NCBI RefSeq assembly: GCF_003710865.1
Contig: NZ_RHHO01000039.1
Location: 1 to 64,000 of the forward strand
Direction of reading: 5' to 3'
From: Brevibacillus borstelensis
GTDB lineage: Bacteria > Bacillota > Bacilli > Brevibacillales > Brevibacillaceae
Length of the DNA: 64,000 nucleotides
Shown: piece by piece, positions 54,687 to 64,000 of the stretch
Layout: each line of letters opens with the position of its first letter
How positions within the stretch are numbered: the stretch's first letter is position 1
Position numbers and translations under genes: made by a program
The notes under the pieces: model-generated
Database searches by the model: none
Told to the model about the DNA's origin: nothing
Seen by the model: only the letters and a program-made list of their open reading frames with translations

Positions 54687-55031
54687 TCAACCCGGGTGTC
54701 TGGAATGGTGGACACCGCGGTGCTGCAAGTAATTATGGTAGAAATACTCCACGATGGAGATGGCAAAAGCGGTTAAAAATATTCCCGAAAGACGGTAGGG
54801 CACTGCAAATAGGGCACAGCTCAGCCAGAGAAGGGCAAAGGCGAGCCCAAAATCGGCCGTACTGGCGAATGTGTTGTTTGTACGCGGAAGGATAAACAGA
54901 TCCCCGGCCACATAAGAGATAAGACTGATGACTACGCTGGTGACGAGCGCAAATGAGAGTGACGTTCCCGACCACATTAGCCCCGGAACGGCAATAATCC
55001 CGTTTGAGAGGAGCTTTATCAAGATGCTCAA
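54687..55031 (-). CDS. DUF2512 membrane protein (YndM-like)
   Basis: A 114-residue protein with four membrane helices. 'LLSNGIIAVPGLMWSGTSLSFALVTSVVISLISYVAGDLFILPRTNNTFASTADFGLA'-type pattern matches the DUF2512 family of spore-formers; function unknown. It lies between rqcH and the Gln/Gly-rich gene on the same strand. Confidence 0.82.
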   Translation of the reverse strand: MSILIKLLSNGIIAVPGLMWSGTSLSFALVTSVVISLISYVAGDLFILPRTNNTFASTADFGLAFALLWLSCALFAVPYRLSGIFLTAFAISIVEYFYHNYLQHRGVHHSRHPG

Positions 55032-55066
55032 GAACGAACACCTCCTTTCATGCTCTTAGTATGATC

Positions 55067-56806
55067 CTAGGTAGTCTTGCTATTCGTATCGCGGAAATTC
55101 GATTTCAACCGGCGCACGCTGTTCTCGTCAGGTGTGACATAAAGAGTGCGCTGCTGCTCGTAGATGACGAATCCGGGCTTGGCTCCGCTAGGTTTTTTCA
55201 CATGCTTCACCAGTGTGTAATCGACCGGAACCTGACTGCCGTTTTGGGCTTTGCTGTAATAGGCAGCGAGCAGTGCCGCTTCTTTCAGTGTTTGTTCCGA
55301 GAAATCTCGCCCGCGGATCACGACGTGGGACCCGGGGATATCCTTGGTATGAAGCCATGTATCACCCGAGGACGCCAGCTTGTTGGTCAAGTATTCATTT
55401 TGCTTGTTGTTTTTGCCTACCAGGATTTCCACACCCTCTGAGGACGTATACGTATCCAGCTCGGGGCGGTGGTCTTTTTTCTTTTTGGCCTGACGCTTTT
55501 GCCTGTTGCGGATGTAGCCCTGCTCCGCCAGCTCTTCTCTGATCTCTTCCGTATCCTGTACAGTCGCATGCTCCAACTGAACGAGCAGGCCGTCGAGATA
55601 AACAATTTCTTCTTCAGCCTGCGCGATCTGTTCCGCTACAATGCCAAGACTGTTTTTGGCCTTGTTGTATCGTTTATAGTACGCCTGCAAGTTTTCCGAA
55701 GGTGTTTTTAGGGGATCGAGCGGGATGCGGACGACACCGCCATCCTCGTCGTACCAATTGACTGTTTCCAGCACGGTATCTCCGCGTTTCAGCAGATGCA
55801 TATTGGCCGTGATCAATTCGCCGTAAAGGCGGTATTGCTCCGCTTCCTGGGCATCCACCAGGGTTTGCTCCAGCTTCTCGATTTTTTTGACGTTTTTGTT
55901 CCGTTCATTGGTTACGAAGCGGATCAGATCGTGAACCTTCTGCTTGACCGTATCCCGCTGTGCCTTTCCTTCAAAATAACCCTGCAGGCATTGGCTGACG
56001 GTGGGAAAGGAAGTGATGGCAGCATCTTGAAGATGTATCAGGGAAACGACGTGAAAGTATGTTTTGTCTTTGGCCACGGCCAAATGAGGGACGTAGTCGT
56101 GTCGGGCAATGTCTTGCATCACTTGCGAAAACGCTTGCCACAATGCTTCGCGGGTCGGCAGTCCGGAGCGGTGAACGATTTCTTTTGCGAGCAGGGGACT
56201 CATCCCCGTAAATGTATCGACCAATTGCTTGTCGAAACGGCCGCCGTTCCAGTTAAACAGCGAGATAAACTCCTGCTGGGATACAAGCAGGGGATTTTTT
56301 TTGTCCTGACCGGGCGGAGCGACATACGTTTTGCCTGGAAGCACCTGCCGATACTGACTGATGGCGAGAGTCACATGCAGCGCACTGTCCAGGATTACAC
56401 CGGTCGCCGGGTCGAGCAGGATGATGTTGCTGTGTTTTCCCATGATCTCCATCACGATCCGCCTGCGCGTCGTATCGCCCAGCTCGTCGCGGGCACGGAT
56501 ATCCATATGGACGATCCGCTCCATACCGACCTGCTCAATCGATTCAATCAATCCGCCTTCGCAATGCTTTCGAAGGAGCATGCAAAACATCGGGGCTTCC
56601 ATCGGATTGGTAAAATCCTCGGTAGTCAGATGGAGGCGGGGATAGGTCGGGTTGGCAGAGAGCAGCAGCTTGCCCGTTTCCCCCTGCATTCGCAATTGCA
56701 TGACAATATCGCTGTAATGGGGCTGGTGGATTTTGGCAATCCGCGCGCCCTCCCATCGCTTTAGTTCTTGTACAACGGCACGAGTCACAACACCGTCAAA
56801 AGCCAT
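55067..56806 (-). CDS. rqcH: Ribosome quality control factor RqcH (NFACT protein)
   Basis: A 579-residue NFACT-family protein: NFACT-N domain, helix-hairpin-helix, long coiled coil (about 285-440) and the NFACT-R domain with 'DTWLHTKDIPGSHVVIRGR' near 490. In Bacillus subtilis RqcH binds stalled 50S-peptidyl-tRNA complexes and recruits alanyl-tRNA to add C-terminal Ala tails that mark proteins for ClpXP. The ATG at 56806 has GAGGTG 6 nt upstream. It lies next to yicC and remA, as yloA does in Bacillus. Confidence 0.93.
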   Translation of the reverse strand: MAFDGVVTRAVVQELKRWEGARIAKIHQPHYSDIVMQLRMQGETGKLLLSANPTYPRLHLTTEDFTNPMEAPMFCMLLRKHCEGGLIESIEQVGMERIVHMDIRARDELGDTTRRRIVMEIMGKHSNIILLDPATGVILDSALHVTLAISQYRQVLPGKTYVAPPGQDKKNPLLVSQQEFISLFNWNGGRFDKQLVDTFTGMSPLLAKEIVHRSGLPTREALWQAFSQVMQDIARHDYVPHLAVAKDKTYFHVVSLIHLQDAAITSFPTVSQCLQGYFEGKAQRDTVKQKVHDLIRFVTNERNKNVKKIEKLEQTLVDAQEAEQYRLYGELITANMHLLKRGDTVLETVNWYDEDGGVVRIPLDPLKTPSENLQAYYKRYNKAKNSLGIVAEQIAQAEEEIVYLDGLLVQLEHATVQDTEEIREELAEQGYIRNRQKRQAKKKKDHRPELDTYTSSEGVEILVGKNNKQNEYLTNKLASSGDTWLHTKDIPGSHVVIRGRDFSEQTLKEAALLAAYYSKAQNGSQVPVDYTLVKHVKKPSGAKPGFVIYEQQRTLYVTPDENSVRRLKSNFRDTNSKTT

Positions 56807-56955
56807 TTTCTTCACCTCTAGCTCTTAAAAAATACAAAATACGCTGTGAACGGTTCATGACCTCTTCTCATAAATAAGGATGATTGTCGCCTAGCGTCAG
56901 ACACAGTGTAACATATTACCCCCTTTGACGGTATTGGAAGCATGGGCGGCTTTGG

Positions 56956-56985
56956 TTGACACTGCAAAGAGTTGTCTCCTATAAT
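56956..56985 (+). promoter_or_regulatory. Sigma-A promoter of the yicC-remA-gmk-rpoZ operon
   Basis: TTGACA (56956-56961), 18-bp spacer, TATAAT (56980-56985), both boxes perfect. Confidence 0.88.
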
Positions 56986-57020
56986 GAATTAACGATTTTA
57001 CGACAGTGGAAGTGATATCC

Positions 57021-57908
57021 ATGGTCCGAAGCATGACTGGTTATGGCCGAAAGGAAACCATGTACGGGGCTTTCAGGTTGTCCGTGGAGATGCGGGCTGT
57101 CAATCATCGTTATGCGGAAATCATCGTTCGACTGCCGAAAGCCTACGGTGTACTGGAAGATCCGGTTCGCAAGCTGGTGGCCGAATACGTCCGCCGCGGG
57201 CGAGTAGAAGTGATGATTTCGATCGATGAGGCGGCATCCAGCGAGGCAGAGTTTCAAGTAAACTGGGACGCCGCAGAAAAGTACGTCAGGGCGTTGCGTG
57301 AAATGAACGATCGGTTTTCTCTCAGCGAACCGTTGGCAGCGAAAGACTTGCTGCAGCTGCCGATGGTGATTTCCGAGAAGGAGACAGTAGCGGTAGAGCC
57401 CCAGTCGTTCTGTGAGCCGCTTCTGGAAGTGACGAGAGAAGCCGCGAAAGACCTTCTTTCGATGAAGAAAAAAGAAGGACAAAAGCTGGCGGAAGATATC
57501 AGCAGTCGGCTTGCCGACATTGTCTCCTGGACCAGAGAAATCGCCCAGAGCGCTCCTGTCGTAGTGGAGGAGTACCGAGCCCGGTTGCAGCAGCGTATCA
57601 GTGAATGGATGCAAGGCGCACCGTTTGAGCTTGACATGCAGCGGCTGGCGCAGGAGGTTGCCTTTTTCGCAGATCGAAGCGATATCAGCGAAGAGATCAC
57701 GCGTCTGGAAAGTCACTGCACGCAGTTTTCAGAGCTGCTGAAACAGCCGGAAGCAGTTGGGCGGAAGCTCGACTTTTTGCTGCAGGAGATGAATCGGGAA
57801 GCCAATACCATAGCTTCCAAGGCCAACAACCTTTCCATTCAACGGTTGGCCATCGAGATCAAGACAGAATTGGAAAAGATGAGAGAGCAGGTTCAAAACA
57901 TCGAGTAG
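57021..57908 (+). CDS. YicC/YloC-family endoribonuclease
   Basis: A 295-residue protein with the YicC N-terminal domain (VRSMTGYGR start, '[13 protein letters not shown]') and the DUF1732 C-terminal domain ('[17 protein letters not shown]', '[22 protein letters not shown]'). The Escherichia coli member is an endoribonuclease acting on small RNAs. The ATG at 57021 gives the usual short start. First gene of a four-gene operon. Confidence 0.92.
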   Translation: MVRSMTGYGRKETMYGAFRLSVEMRAVNHRYAEIIVRLPKAYGVLEDPVRKLVAEYVRRGRVEVMISIDEAASSEAEFQVNWDAAEKYVRALREMNDRFSLSEPLAAKDLLQLPMVISEKETVAVEPQSFCEPLLEVTREAAKDLLSMKKKEGQKLAEDISSRLADIVSWTREIAQSAPVVVEEYRARLQQRISEWMQGAPFELDMQRLAQEVAFFADRSDISEEITRLESHCTQFSELLKQPEAVGRKLDFLLQEMNREANTIASKANNLSIQRLAIEIKTELEKMREQVQNIE

Positions 57909-57933
57909 CGATGAAGGGGTGGACGGTGCCGTC

Positions 57934-58194
57934 ATGGCCATTAAGCTTATTAATATCGGATTTGGCAATATCGTCAACGCCAACCGTATTATTTCCATTG
58001 TCAGTCCGGAGTCCGCGCCGATCAAGCGGATCATCCAGGAAGCGCGAGACCGCAACATGCTGGTGGATGCTACATACGGCAGAAGAACAAGGGCAGTGAT
58101 CATCACCGACAGTGACCATGTCATCCTGTCCGCGGTTCAGCCGGAAACGGTCGCGCAGCGGCTGACGAACAAAGACGATGAATCGGACGAATAA
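57934..58194 (+). CDS. remA: Extracellular matrix regulator RemA
   Basis: An 86-residue DUF370 protein, nearly collinear with Bacillus RemA: '[39 protein letters not shown]'-type pattern, then [21 protein letters not shown]. RemA is a DNA-binding activator of biofilm matrix and osmoprotection genes in B. subtilis. The start follows family convention; an in-frame GTG at 57919 would add five residues. It sits between yicC and gmk as in Bacillus. Confidence 0.94.
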   Translation: MAIKLINIGFGNIVNANRIISIVSPESAPIKRIIQEARDRNMLVDATYGRRTRAVIITDSDHVILSAVQPETVAQRLTNKDDESDE

Positions 58195-58214
58195 AGCAGG
58201 AGTTGAATGCATTC

Positions 58215-58829
58215 ATGAGCGATAGGGGTCTCCTTCTGGTTCTCTCTGGACCGTCAGGCGTAGGGAAAGGAACGGTTTGCAAAGCCCTTCGGGAGCGCAT
58301 GCCGGACCTGGTCTACTCTGTTTCTGCCACGACGCGTTCGCCGCGTGCGGGTGAAGTAGAGGGAGTGAACTACTTTTTTACGAGCAAGGAAGAATTTCGC
58401 CGGATGATCGAGCAGGACCAGCTGCTCGAATGGGCAGAGTACGTAGGAAACTACTATGGAACGCCGCGCAGGTTCGTGGAAGAGACCTTGGACAGCGGGC
58501 GTGACGTGATCCTGGAAATTGAAGTGCAGGGAGCTTTGCAGGTTAAGCAAAAGTTCCCGCAGGGGACGTTTTTGTTCCTGGCTCCGCCGGATTTGGCCGA
58601 ACTGGAAAATCGGATCGTGGGCAGAGGCACGGAGTCAGAGGAAACCATCCGTCACCGCATGGAAATGGCTCGCACCGAGATCGAACTGATGGATCAGTAC
58701 GACTACGTAGTAGTAAATGATCAGATTGAATGTGCCTGCGAACGTATTCAATCGATCATTACAGCCGAACATTTAAAGAAAGAACGTCAAATCCACAAGT
58801 TTCGCAAATGGTTGAAGGAGGCTGAATGA
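58215..58829 (+). CDS. gmk: Guanylate kinase
   Basis: A 204-residue enzyme phosphorylating GMP to GDP. P-loop GPSGVGKGT, the GMP-binding '[19 protein letters not shown]' and '[14 protein letters not shown]' are intact. The ATG at 58215 lies 12 nt after AGGAG; a TTG at 58203 is too close to that site. rpoZ begins 3 bp after its stop. Confidence 0.96.
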   Translation: MSDRGLLLVLSGPSGVGKGTVCKALRERMPDLVYSVSATTRSPRAGEVEGVNYFFTSKEEFRRMIEQDQLLEWAEYVGNYYGTPRRFVEETLDSGRDVILEIEVQGALQVKQKFPQGTFLFLAPPDLAELENRIVGRGTESEETIRHRMEMARTEIELMDQYDYVVVNDQIECACERIQSIITAEHLKKERQIHKFRKWLKEAE

Positions 58830-58832
58830 ATC

Positions 58833-59039
58833 ATGTTGTACCCCTCGATTGACAAGCTGACCGCAAAGGCTGAAAGCAAATATACGCTGGTGACGATCGC
58901 TTCCAAGCGCGCCCGCCAAATCCGCGAGAACAGCGCTGTGCAGGTGGATAAGCCAAAGTCCAAGAAGTTTGTTGGCCAAGCGCTGGAAGAGCTGATCGAA
59001 GACAAGCTGATCCACGATACGATTGATTCTCGGAAATAA
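58833..59039 (+). CDS. rpoZ: RNA polymerase omega subunit
   Basis: A 68-residue protein. '[28 protein letters not shown]' is the conserved omega core that wraps the C-terminus of beta-prime and aids polymerase assembly. It is closely spaced after gmk and followed by a terminator. Confidence 0.96.
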   Translation: MLYPSIDKLTAKAESKYTLVTIASKRARQIRENSAVQVDKPKSKKFVGQALEELIEDKLIHDTIDSRK

Positions 59040-59070
59040 GCGGACCGTTAACCGCGTACCTCGTTACGAA

Positions 59071-59096
59071 ACAACCTCGCGCAGGTTGTTTTTTTT
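59071..59096 (+). terminator. Terminator after rpoZ
   Basis: A 7-bp stem ACAACCT/AGGTTGT (59071-59077 with 59083-59089), GCGC-type loop, then T7. Confidence 0.85.
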
Positions 59097-59133
59097 CGGA
59101 CTGGAGATACCCACCTAGAGAGGAGAGATATGG

Positions 59134-60369
59134 ATGCTTCCTTTGACAGGCAAACAAATCGTATTGGGTGTTTCAGGGGGAATAGCCGCTTACAAAGCTG
59201 CAGCGCTAACCAGCAAGCTGACCCAGGCTGGGGCTTTGGTGCGTGTCATCATGACCCAGAACGCCGCAAAATTTGTACAGCCGCTCACCTTTCAAGCGCT
59301 GTCCCATGGGCCGGTGTATACAGATATATTTGAGGAGCCGGAACCAAGCGTGATCAGTCATATCGATCTGGCGGACAAGGCGGATTTGGTGCTGATCGCC
59401 CCGGCTACAGCCAATGTGATCGGAAAAATGGCCAACGGGATCGCCGACGACATGCTGACAACCACTGTGCTCGCCACGAAAGCGCCGGTCATGCTGGCAC
59501 CTGCGATGAATGTAAATATGTATCATCATCCGGCAGTTGCACAAAACCTGCAAAAACTGACCGATTTCGGCTATCGCTTCATCGAACCGGGCGAAGGGCT
59601 GCTTGCCTGTGGTTGGGTCGGGAAGGGCAGGCTGGCCGAGCCGGAGGAGATCGTAGAAGCGGTTATTCGCTTTTTTGCTGAGCAAACACGGGAAAAGCAG
59701 GATTTGAAAGGGAAAAGGGTGCTCGTAACCGCCGGCCCGACGCGAGAAAAGATCGATCCGGTCCGTTACATCACCAATCATGCTTCGGGCAAAATGGGCT
59801 ATGCGATCGCCGAAGCCGCTCAGGCACGGGGAGCAGATGTCGTTTTGGTCAGCGGTCCGACACATTTGCCTCCGCCCGCCAGAGTAAAGCTCGTACCGGT
59901 AGAATCGGTGCAGGAAATGTACGATGCGGTCATGGCTGAACTGCCGATCAGCGACATTGTCATCAAATCAGCCGCAGTCTCCGACTATCGGCCAAAAGTG
60001 GTGCACGAGCATAAAATGAAAAAAGGAGAGGGGCCACTCGTCCTGGAGCTGGACAAGGCACCCGATATCCTCAAAGAGGTAGGGCAGAGAAAGGAAAAGC
60101 AGTTTGTCGTCGGTTTTGCCGCAGAGACGCAGGATGTGCTGCAGCATGCAAAGGGGAAACTGGACAGAAAAAATTTGGATATGATTGTAGCAAACGATGT
60201 CTCGCTGGAAGGCGCCGGAATGGGCAGCGACACCAATATCGTCACCCTGTTGACAAGGGAGGGAGAGCAGGTGGCGCTGGACAAATTGAGCAAGCGGGAA
60301 GTAGCGGATAAATTGCTTGATGCGATCTTGCTCAAGCTGGACCATCAGCCTCTGCCCGAAAAGCTATGA
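59134..60369 (+). CDS. coaBC: Bifunctional phosphopantothenoylcysteine decarboxylase / synthetase
   Basis: A 411-residue enzyme. The N-terminal flavoprotein CoaC half has GVSGGIAAYK, catalytic His in 'SHIDLAD', 'PATANVIGKMANGIADDMLTT' and APAMNVNM; the C-terminal CoaB half has 'VTAGPTREKIDPVRYITNHASGKMGYAIAE' and 'SAAVSDYRP'. It converts 4'-phosphopantothenate and cysteine to 4'-phosphopantetheine for CoA. It ends overlapping priA by 4 bp (ATGA). Confidence 0.95.
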   Translation: MLPLTGKQIVLGVSGGIAAYKAAALTSKLTQAGALVRVIMTQNAAKFVQPLTFQALSHGPVYTDIFEEPEPSVISHIDLADKADLVLIAPATANVIGKMANGIADDMLTTTVLATKAPVMLAPAMNVNMYHHPAVAQNLQKLTDFGYRFIEPGEGLLACGWVGKGRLAEPEEIVEAVIRFFAEQTREKQDLKGKRVLVTAGPTREKIDPVRYITNHASGKMGYAIAEAAQARGADVVLVSGPTHLPPPARVKLVPVESVQEMYDAVMAELPISDIVIKSAAVSDYRPKVVHEHKMKKGEGPLVLELDKAPDILKEVGQRKEKQFVVGFAAETQDVLQHAKGKLDRKNLDMIVANDVSLEGAGMGSDTNIVTLLTREGEQVALDKLSKREVADKLLDAILLKLDHQPLPEKL

Positions 60370-62798
60370 TCGCCCGTGTCATTGTAGATGTTCCCGTAAA
60401 CCGGACGAACCGGCCGTTCGATTACCGCGTTCCTGAGTGGCTCGTGCCGCTGATGAAAACGGGCAGCAGAGTCATCGTTCCATTTGGCCCCCGCAAGCTG
60501 CAGGGATATGTCATCGGCTTGGAGGAAGCGGCCGAACAGGGAGCAGCTGACAAGCTGCGGGACGTCGAACAGGTTCTCGATGATCAGCCGCCGCTCTCAG
60601 ACGAGCTGATCAGACTGGGGGAATGGATGTCGAAGCAGTACCTTTGTCCATGGGTAACTGCTTTGCAGGCGATGATTCCGGCGGTATTGAAGGGGAAGTC
60701 GGAGAAATGGCTGCTCGCCTCAGACCAGTTGGAGGAAGAGATGTGCGGCCGCTCTCCGCTGCTGTGGGAGCTGTTCAGACGAAAGCAGCTGCCGCTTGCC
60801 GAGGTGGAAAAGCACTTTCCCGAAGAAGCCATGCTCGTGCCGGGGTGGATTTCGAGCGGACTTCTCTCCACAGGCTATCAAGTAACCGATCGGGTGACCC
60901 GCAAACAGCAATCGTTTGTCCGCAGTTTGCTGACTCGCGAGGAGCTTGCGGCAGCGGCCGAGAGCCTGCCGGCCCGGGCGGAGCAGATGCGGCGGGTTCT
61001 TCAGCTGTTGATCGAGCAGGAAGGCCAGTCCTTCTCCGTAAAAATGCTGCAGGAAGAGCTCGGGATTACCCGCTCTCCATTGAAAAGCCTGGAGAGCCGA
61101 GGCTGGATCGCGATCGAACAACTGGAGGTATACAGAGACCCGTATGCGCACAGGCGTTTTGCGGCAGCCCAAAAGCCCGTCTTTACCGACCAACAGGAGC
61201 ATGTCCTGCAAGCCGTGCAGCTGTCGATCAAAAAAAACGAGTACGGCGCCTTTCTTTTGCATGGAGTGACCGGAAGCGGCAAAACAGAAGTGTATCTCGA
61301 AGCGATCGAAGAGACGTTGGCCAGAGGGCGGGAAGCGATTTTTCTGGTGCCGGAAATCTCGCTGACTCCGCAAATGGTGGAGAAATTCAAGGCCCGATTC
61401 GGCAATGAGGTAGCGGTCCTGCACAGCGCCCTGTCCCAGGGAGAGCGGTATGACGAGTGGCGCAAGATCATCCGCAAAGAGGTAAGCGTCGTCGTGGGGG
61501 CCCGCTCCGCTGTTTTTGCCCCGTTCCAAAACGTCGGGCTGATCGTCATCGACGAAGAGCATGAAAGCTCGTACAAGCAGGAGGAGACACCGCGCTATCA
61601 TGCGAGGGAGGTCGCTATCTGGCGGGCCAAGGAAAACAACGCCGTTCTTCTCATGGGCAGCGCGACACCTGCCCTGGAGACCTATGCGCTGGCCGAACGG
61701 GGCCGCTATACGCTGCTTTCGATGCCTGACCGCGTCGGAAACCGCCCGCTTCCCCGCGTTCACGTCGTCGATATGAGAGAAGAGCTGCGTTCCGAAAACC
61801 GCTCGATGTTCAGCCGTCAGCTGCATGAGATGATCGGAGAGCGGCTTGCGCGTCAGGAGCAGATGGTGCTGTTTTTGAACCGCAGGGGTTTTTCCACATT
61901 CGTCATGTGCCGCTCCTGCGGCTATACGCTTCGTTGTGTACACTGCGATATTTCGCTTACCTACCATCGGACCAATCACACGGCTCGCTGCCACTACTGC
62001 GGGTATACGATCAAGCAGCCGAGCCACTGCCCGGAGTGCCAGAGCGAGCATATCCGCTTTTTTGGAACGGGAACGCAAAAGGTCGAGGAGGAGCTGGCTC
62101 GCCTGTTTCCCGGGATCCGGGTGATCCGCATGGACGTGGATACCACCTCGCGAAAAGGGGCGCATGAAGAGCTGCTCCGCAAGTTTCGCACCGGTCAGGG
62201 AGATGTGCTGCTCGGTACGCAAATGATTGCCAAAGGGCTTGATTTTCCCCGCGTCACACTGGTCGGCGTCATTGCCGCTGATACGTCGCTCTTTTTACCC
62301 GATTTTCGCGCCGCCGAGAAGACCTTTCAGCTGCTTACCCAGGTAGGCGGACGCGCCGGACGCCACGAATTGGAAGGGGATGTGGTGATTCAGACCTATA
62401 CCCCGGAGCATTACAGCATCATGCACGCGACAAGGCATGACTACCCTTCTTTTTATCGGGAAGAGATGCTGCAGCGCAGGCGCACTGGCTATCCGCCGTA
62501 TTTCCGGCTCGTGCTGATCACGTTTTCCCATGAGGAAGTACCGGTCGTCATCAAAGCAGCACATCTGGTCGCCGATTATCTACGTCCCCGGTTGGCGGAG
62601 ACGACGATTTTGCTGGGCCCTGTCGCTTCGCCCATTGCACGCGTGAAAGATAGATTTCGGTTCCAAATCATGTTAAAATATCGTGATGAATCGCGGCTGC
62701 CGGACCTTTTGGCCCAGGCGACATCCGCATTTGAAGAATGGAACAAACAGCAGAAGGTACTGATGACGATTGACGTCGATCCGTACGTACTGCTTTAG
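60366..62798 (+). CDS. priA: Primosomal replication restart helicase PriA
   Basis: An 810-residue superfamily 2 helicase with an N-terminal 3'-end-binding domain, Walker A GVTGSGKTEVY, the DEAH-type box DEEHESSYKQ, and a zinc-binding insertion with eight cysteines (CRSCGYTLRCVHC, CHYCGYTIK, CPEC). C-terminal helicase motifs 'GTQMIAKGLDFPRVTLVGV' and 'QVGGRAGR' are intact. It reloads the replisome at collapsed forks. Coupled to coaBC. Confidence 0.96.
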   Translation: MIARVIVDVPVNRTNRPFDYRVPEWLVPLMKTGSRVIVPFGPRKLQGYVIGLEEAAEQGAADKLRDVEQVLDDQPPLSDELIRLGEWMSKQYLCPWVTALQAMIPAVLKGKSEKWLLASDQLEEEMCGRSPLLWELFRRKQLPLAEVEKHFPEEAMLVPGWISSGLLSTGYQVTDRVTRKQQSFVRSLLTREELAAAAESLPARAEQMRRVLQLLIEQEGQSFSVKMLQEELGITRSPLKSLESRGWIAIEQLEVYRDPYAHRRFAAAQKPVFTDQQEHVLQAVQLSIKKNEYGAFLLHGVTGSGKTEVYLEAIEETLARGREAIFLVPEISLTPQMVEKFKARFGNEVAVLHSALSQGERYDEWRKIIRKEVSVVVGARSAVFAPFQNVGLIVIDEEHESSYKQEETPRYHAREVAIWRAKENNAVLLMGSATPALETYALAERGRYTLLSMPDRVGNRPLPRVHVVDMREELRSENRSMFSRQLHEMIGERLARQEQMVLFLNRRGFSTFVMCRSCGYTLRCVHCDISLTYHRTNHTARCHYCGYTIKQPSHCPECQSEHIRFFGTGTQKVEEELARLFPGIRVIRMDVDTTSRKGAHEELLRKFRTGQGDVLLGTQMIAKGLDFPRVTLVGVIAADTSLFLPDFRAAEKTFQLLTQVGGRAGRHELEGDVVIQTYTPEHYSIMHATRHDYPSFYREEMLQRRRTGYPPYFRLVLITFSHEEVPVVIKAAHLVADYLRPRLAETTILLGPVASPIARVKDRFRFQIMLKYRDESRLPDLLAQATSAFEEWNKQQKVLMTIDVDPYVLL

Positions 62799-62814
62799 GG
62801 AGGATAAACAACAA

Positions 62815-63291
62815 ATGGCTATTCGCACAATTGTCAAACACCCAGATCCAATCCTGCGGGAAAAAGCAATCCAGGTAAGAAATTTTAACGCCAACCTGCA
62901 CAAGCTGCTCGATGATATGGCGGAAACGATGTACGATGCTGACGGAGTAGGCCTGGCGGCGCCGCAGGTAGGCATTTCCAAACGCGTCATCGTCATGGAC
63001 TGCGGCGACGGTCTGATCGAAGTGGTCAATCCGGAAATTATTGACCACAAAGGAGAGCAGTTTGACTATCCGGAAGGCTGCCTCAGCATCCCGGGACTGC
63101 GCGGGGATGTCCGCCGCCACAAATGGATCAAGCTGCGCGGACAAGACCGCAACGGCAATGTCTTTGAAATGGAAGCGGACGACCTTCTGTCCCGTTGTGC
63201 CCAGCACGAGATTGACCATCTGAACGGCGTTCTGTTTATTGACGTGGCAGACCGGGTTTATACGGTAAATCCGGACGAGGAAGGGGAATAA
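62815..63291 (+). CDS. def: Peptide deformylase
   Basis: A 158-residue metalloenzyme removing the formyl group from nascent N-termini. All three signatures are present: GVGLAAPQVG, EGCLSIP with metal Cys, and QHEIDHLNGVLF with two metal His and the catalytic Glu. The ATG at 62815 follows AGGGAGG. fmt begins 6 bp after its stop, the usual def-fmt pairing. Confidence 0.96.
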   Translation: MAIRTIVKHPDPILREKAIQVRNFNANLHKLLDDMAETMYDADGVGLAAPQVGISKRVIVMDCGDGLIEVVNPEIIDHKGEQFDYPEGCLSIPGLRGDVRRHKWIKLRGQDRNGNVFEMEADDLLSRCAQHEIDHLNGVLFIDVADRVYTVNPDEEGE

Positions 63292-63297
63292 ATCGAA

Positions 63298-64000
63298 TTG
63301 AAAGACGTGCGCATACTCTTTATGGGAACGCCCGACTTTGCCGTTCCCTGCCTGGAGGCACTGATCGCAGACGGGTATACGGTTGTTGCGGCCGTCACCC
63401 AGCCTGATCGGCCTGTCGGACGCAAACAAGTGATGACGCCGCCTCCGGTGAAGGAGGCGGCTTTGCGGCATGGCATTCCCGTGCTGCAGCCGGAGAAGAT
63501 CAAAGCGCCGGAAGCGCTGGAGGAAGTGCTTTCGCTTCGCCCTGATCTGATCGTCACGGCTGCATACGGGCAAATCCTGCCCAAGCAATTGCTCGAAGCA
63601 CCGGGATTTGGCTGCATAAATGTCCATGCGTCGCTGCTCCCGAAATACCGGGGCGGCGCTCCCATCCACAAGGCGATCATCGCCGGGGAAAAGGAATCGG
63701 GCGTAACGATCATGTACATGGTGGAAGCGTTGGACGCAGGCGACATGCTCTCCAAAGTCACCGTCCCCATCGAAGAGCGGGATACAGCAGGCACACTGTT
63801 TGACAAGCTGTCGGCAGAAGGCGCCAAGCTGCTGGTGAAAACACTTCCGGGACTTCTGGCCGGAGAAATCGTGCCTGAGCCGCAGGATCACGAGCAAGCG
63901 ACGTTTGCTCCGACGATCAAGCGGTCCGAGGAGAAGGTCGACTGGACCAAAACAGCGGAGGAAGTGTACAACCAGGTCAGAGGATTAAACCCATGGCCAG
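63298..64000 (+). CDS. fmt: Methionyl-tRNA formyltransferase (truncated by window end)
   Basis: The first 234 or so codons of Fmt. '[18 protein letters not shown]', the formyl-transfer motif '[21 protein letters not shown]' with catalytic Asn and His, and '[12 protein letters not shown]' are present. It formylates initiator Met-tRNA with 10-formyl-tetrahydrofolate. The TTG start at 63298 has GGAAGGGG upstream. The reading frame runs off the window at 64000, so the C-terminal domain is not seen. Confidence 0.95.
   Translation, partial: MKDVRILFMGTPDFAVPCLEALIADGYTVVAAVTQPDRPVGRKQVMTPPPVKEAALRHGIPVLQPEKIKAPEALEEVLSLRPDLIVTAAYGQILPKQLLEAPGFGCINVHASLLPKYRGGAPIHKAIIAGEKESGVTIMYMVEALDAGDMLSKVTVPIEERDTAGTLFDKLSAEGAKLLVKTLPGLLAGEIVPEPQDHEQATFAPTIKRSEEKVDWTKTAEEVYNQVRGLNPWP

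Overview
The window looks like a chromosomal segment of a Gram-positive, spore-forming member of the Bacillales, most likely Brevibacillus or a close Paenibacillaceae relative. The support is Bacillus-type gene order (lspA-rluD-pyrR-pyrP-pyrB-pyrC-carA-carB-pyrF-pyrE and rqcH-yicC-remA-gmk-rpoZ-coaBC-priA-def-fmt), PyrR attenuators, S-box riboswitches, GlpP, frequent GTG/TTG starts behind strong GGAGG sites, and moderately high G+C. The genus is inferred from general familiarity; no search was possible. No rRNA, tRNA, CRISPR array, insertion sequence or prophage was seen.

Layout. 0.4-4.6 kb: a DUF4912 protein, a nucleotidyltransferase/phosphohexomutase fusion whose two active sites both look degraded, and an intact phosphohexomutase. 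4.7-8.9 kb: a small protein-kinase-like protein, lspA, rluD, a VOC protein and an exported beta-propeller protein. 8.9-19.4 kb: the pyrimidine operon, with a sigma-A promoter and three PyrR-controlled attenuators (before pyrR, pyrP and pyrB). pyrK and pyrD are absent from their usual place between carB and pyrF. 19.5-22.4 kb: nitroreductase, a small membrane protein, a TPR membrane protein and a YdcF-like protein. 22.5-26.0 kb: a kynurenine-pathway operon (kynU-kynB-kynA-like) with a divergent TetR regulator and a palindrome lying on the kynU -35 box. 26.2-32.9 kb: a dicarboxylate/amino-acid symporter coupled to dapF, an exported amidohydrolase, an orphan PotD-like lipoprotein, and a saccharopine-dehydrogenase-like enzyme preceded by two tiny ORFs.

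33.3-44.0 kb is the most interesting part. Two tandem SAM (S-box) riboswitches precede homoserine dehydrogenase. Then comes a glycerol-phosphate block: glpK, a three-gene binding-protein ABC importer, a HAD-IIA phosphatase, the antiterminator glpP and glpD. The ABC operon and glpD both have leader terminators whose 5' arm carries a near-identical 13-nt element. This suggests that GlpP controls both, and that the importer and phosphatase form an uptake route for a phosphorylated three-carbon or glycerol-containing compound.

44.1-53.8 kb: assorted accessory genes, including a VOC protein, ccdC, an MFS permease, a CPBP membrane protein, a degenerate KptA-like protein, a DUF309 protein, a stand-alone sigma region 1.1-like protein, a YjzC-like small protein, a GntR regulator with an EamA permease, a Cys/Tyr/Lys-rich small protein, and a CoA-transferase with an enoyl-CoA hydratase. 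A promoter-driven structured RNA of about 200 nt, resembling 6S RNA, follows at 53.9 kb. 54.2-64 kb: rqcH with two small downstream genes on the minus strand, then yicC-remA-gmk-rpoZ-coaBC-priA-def-fmt, with fmt cut by the window end.

In Bacillus subtilis the pyr block and the rqcH-fmt block are separated mainly by the sulfate-assimilation (cys/sat) genes (from memory). Here about 36 kb of different genes lie between them.
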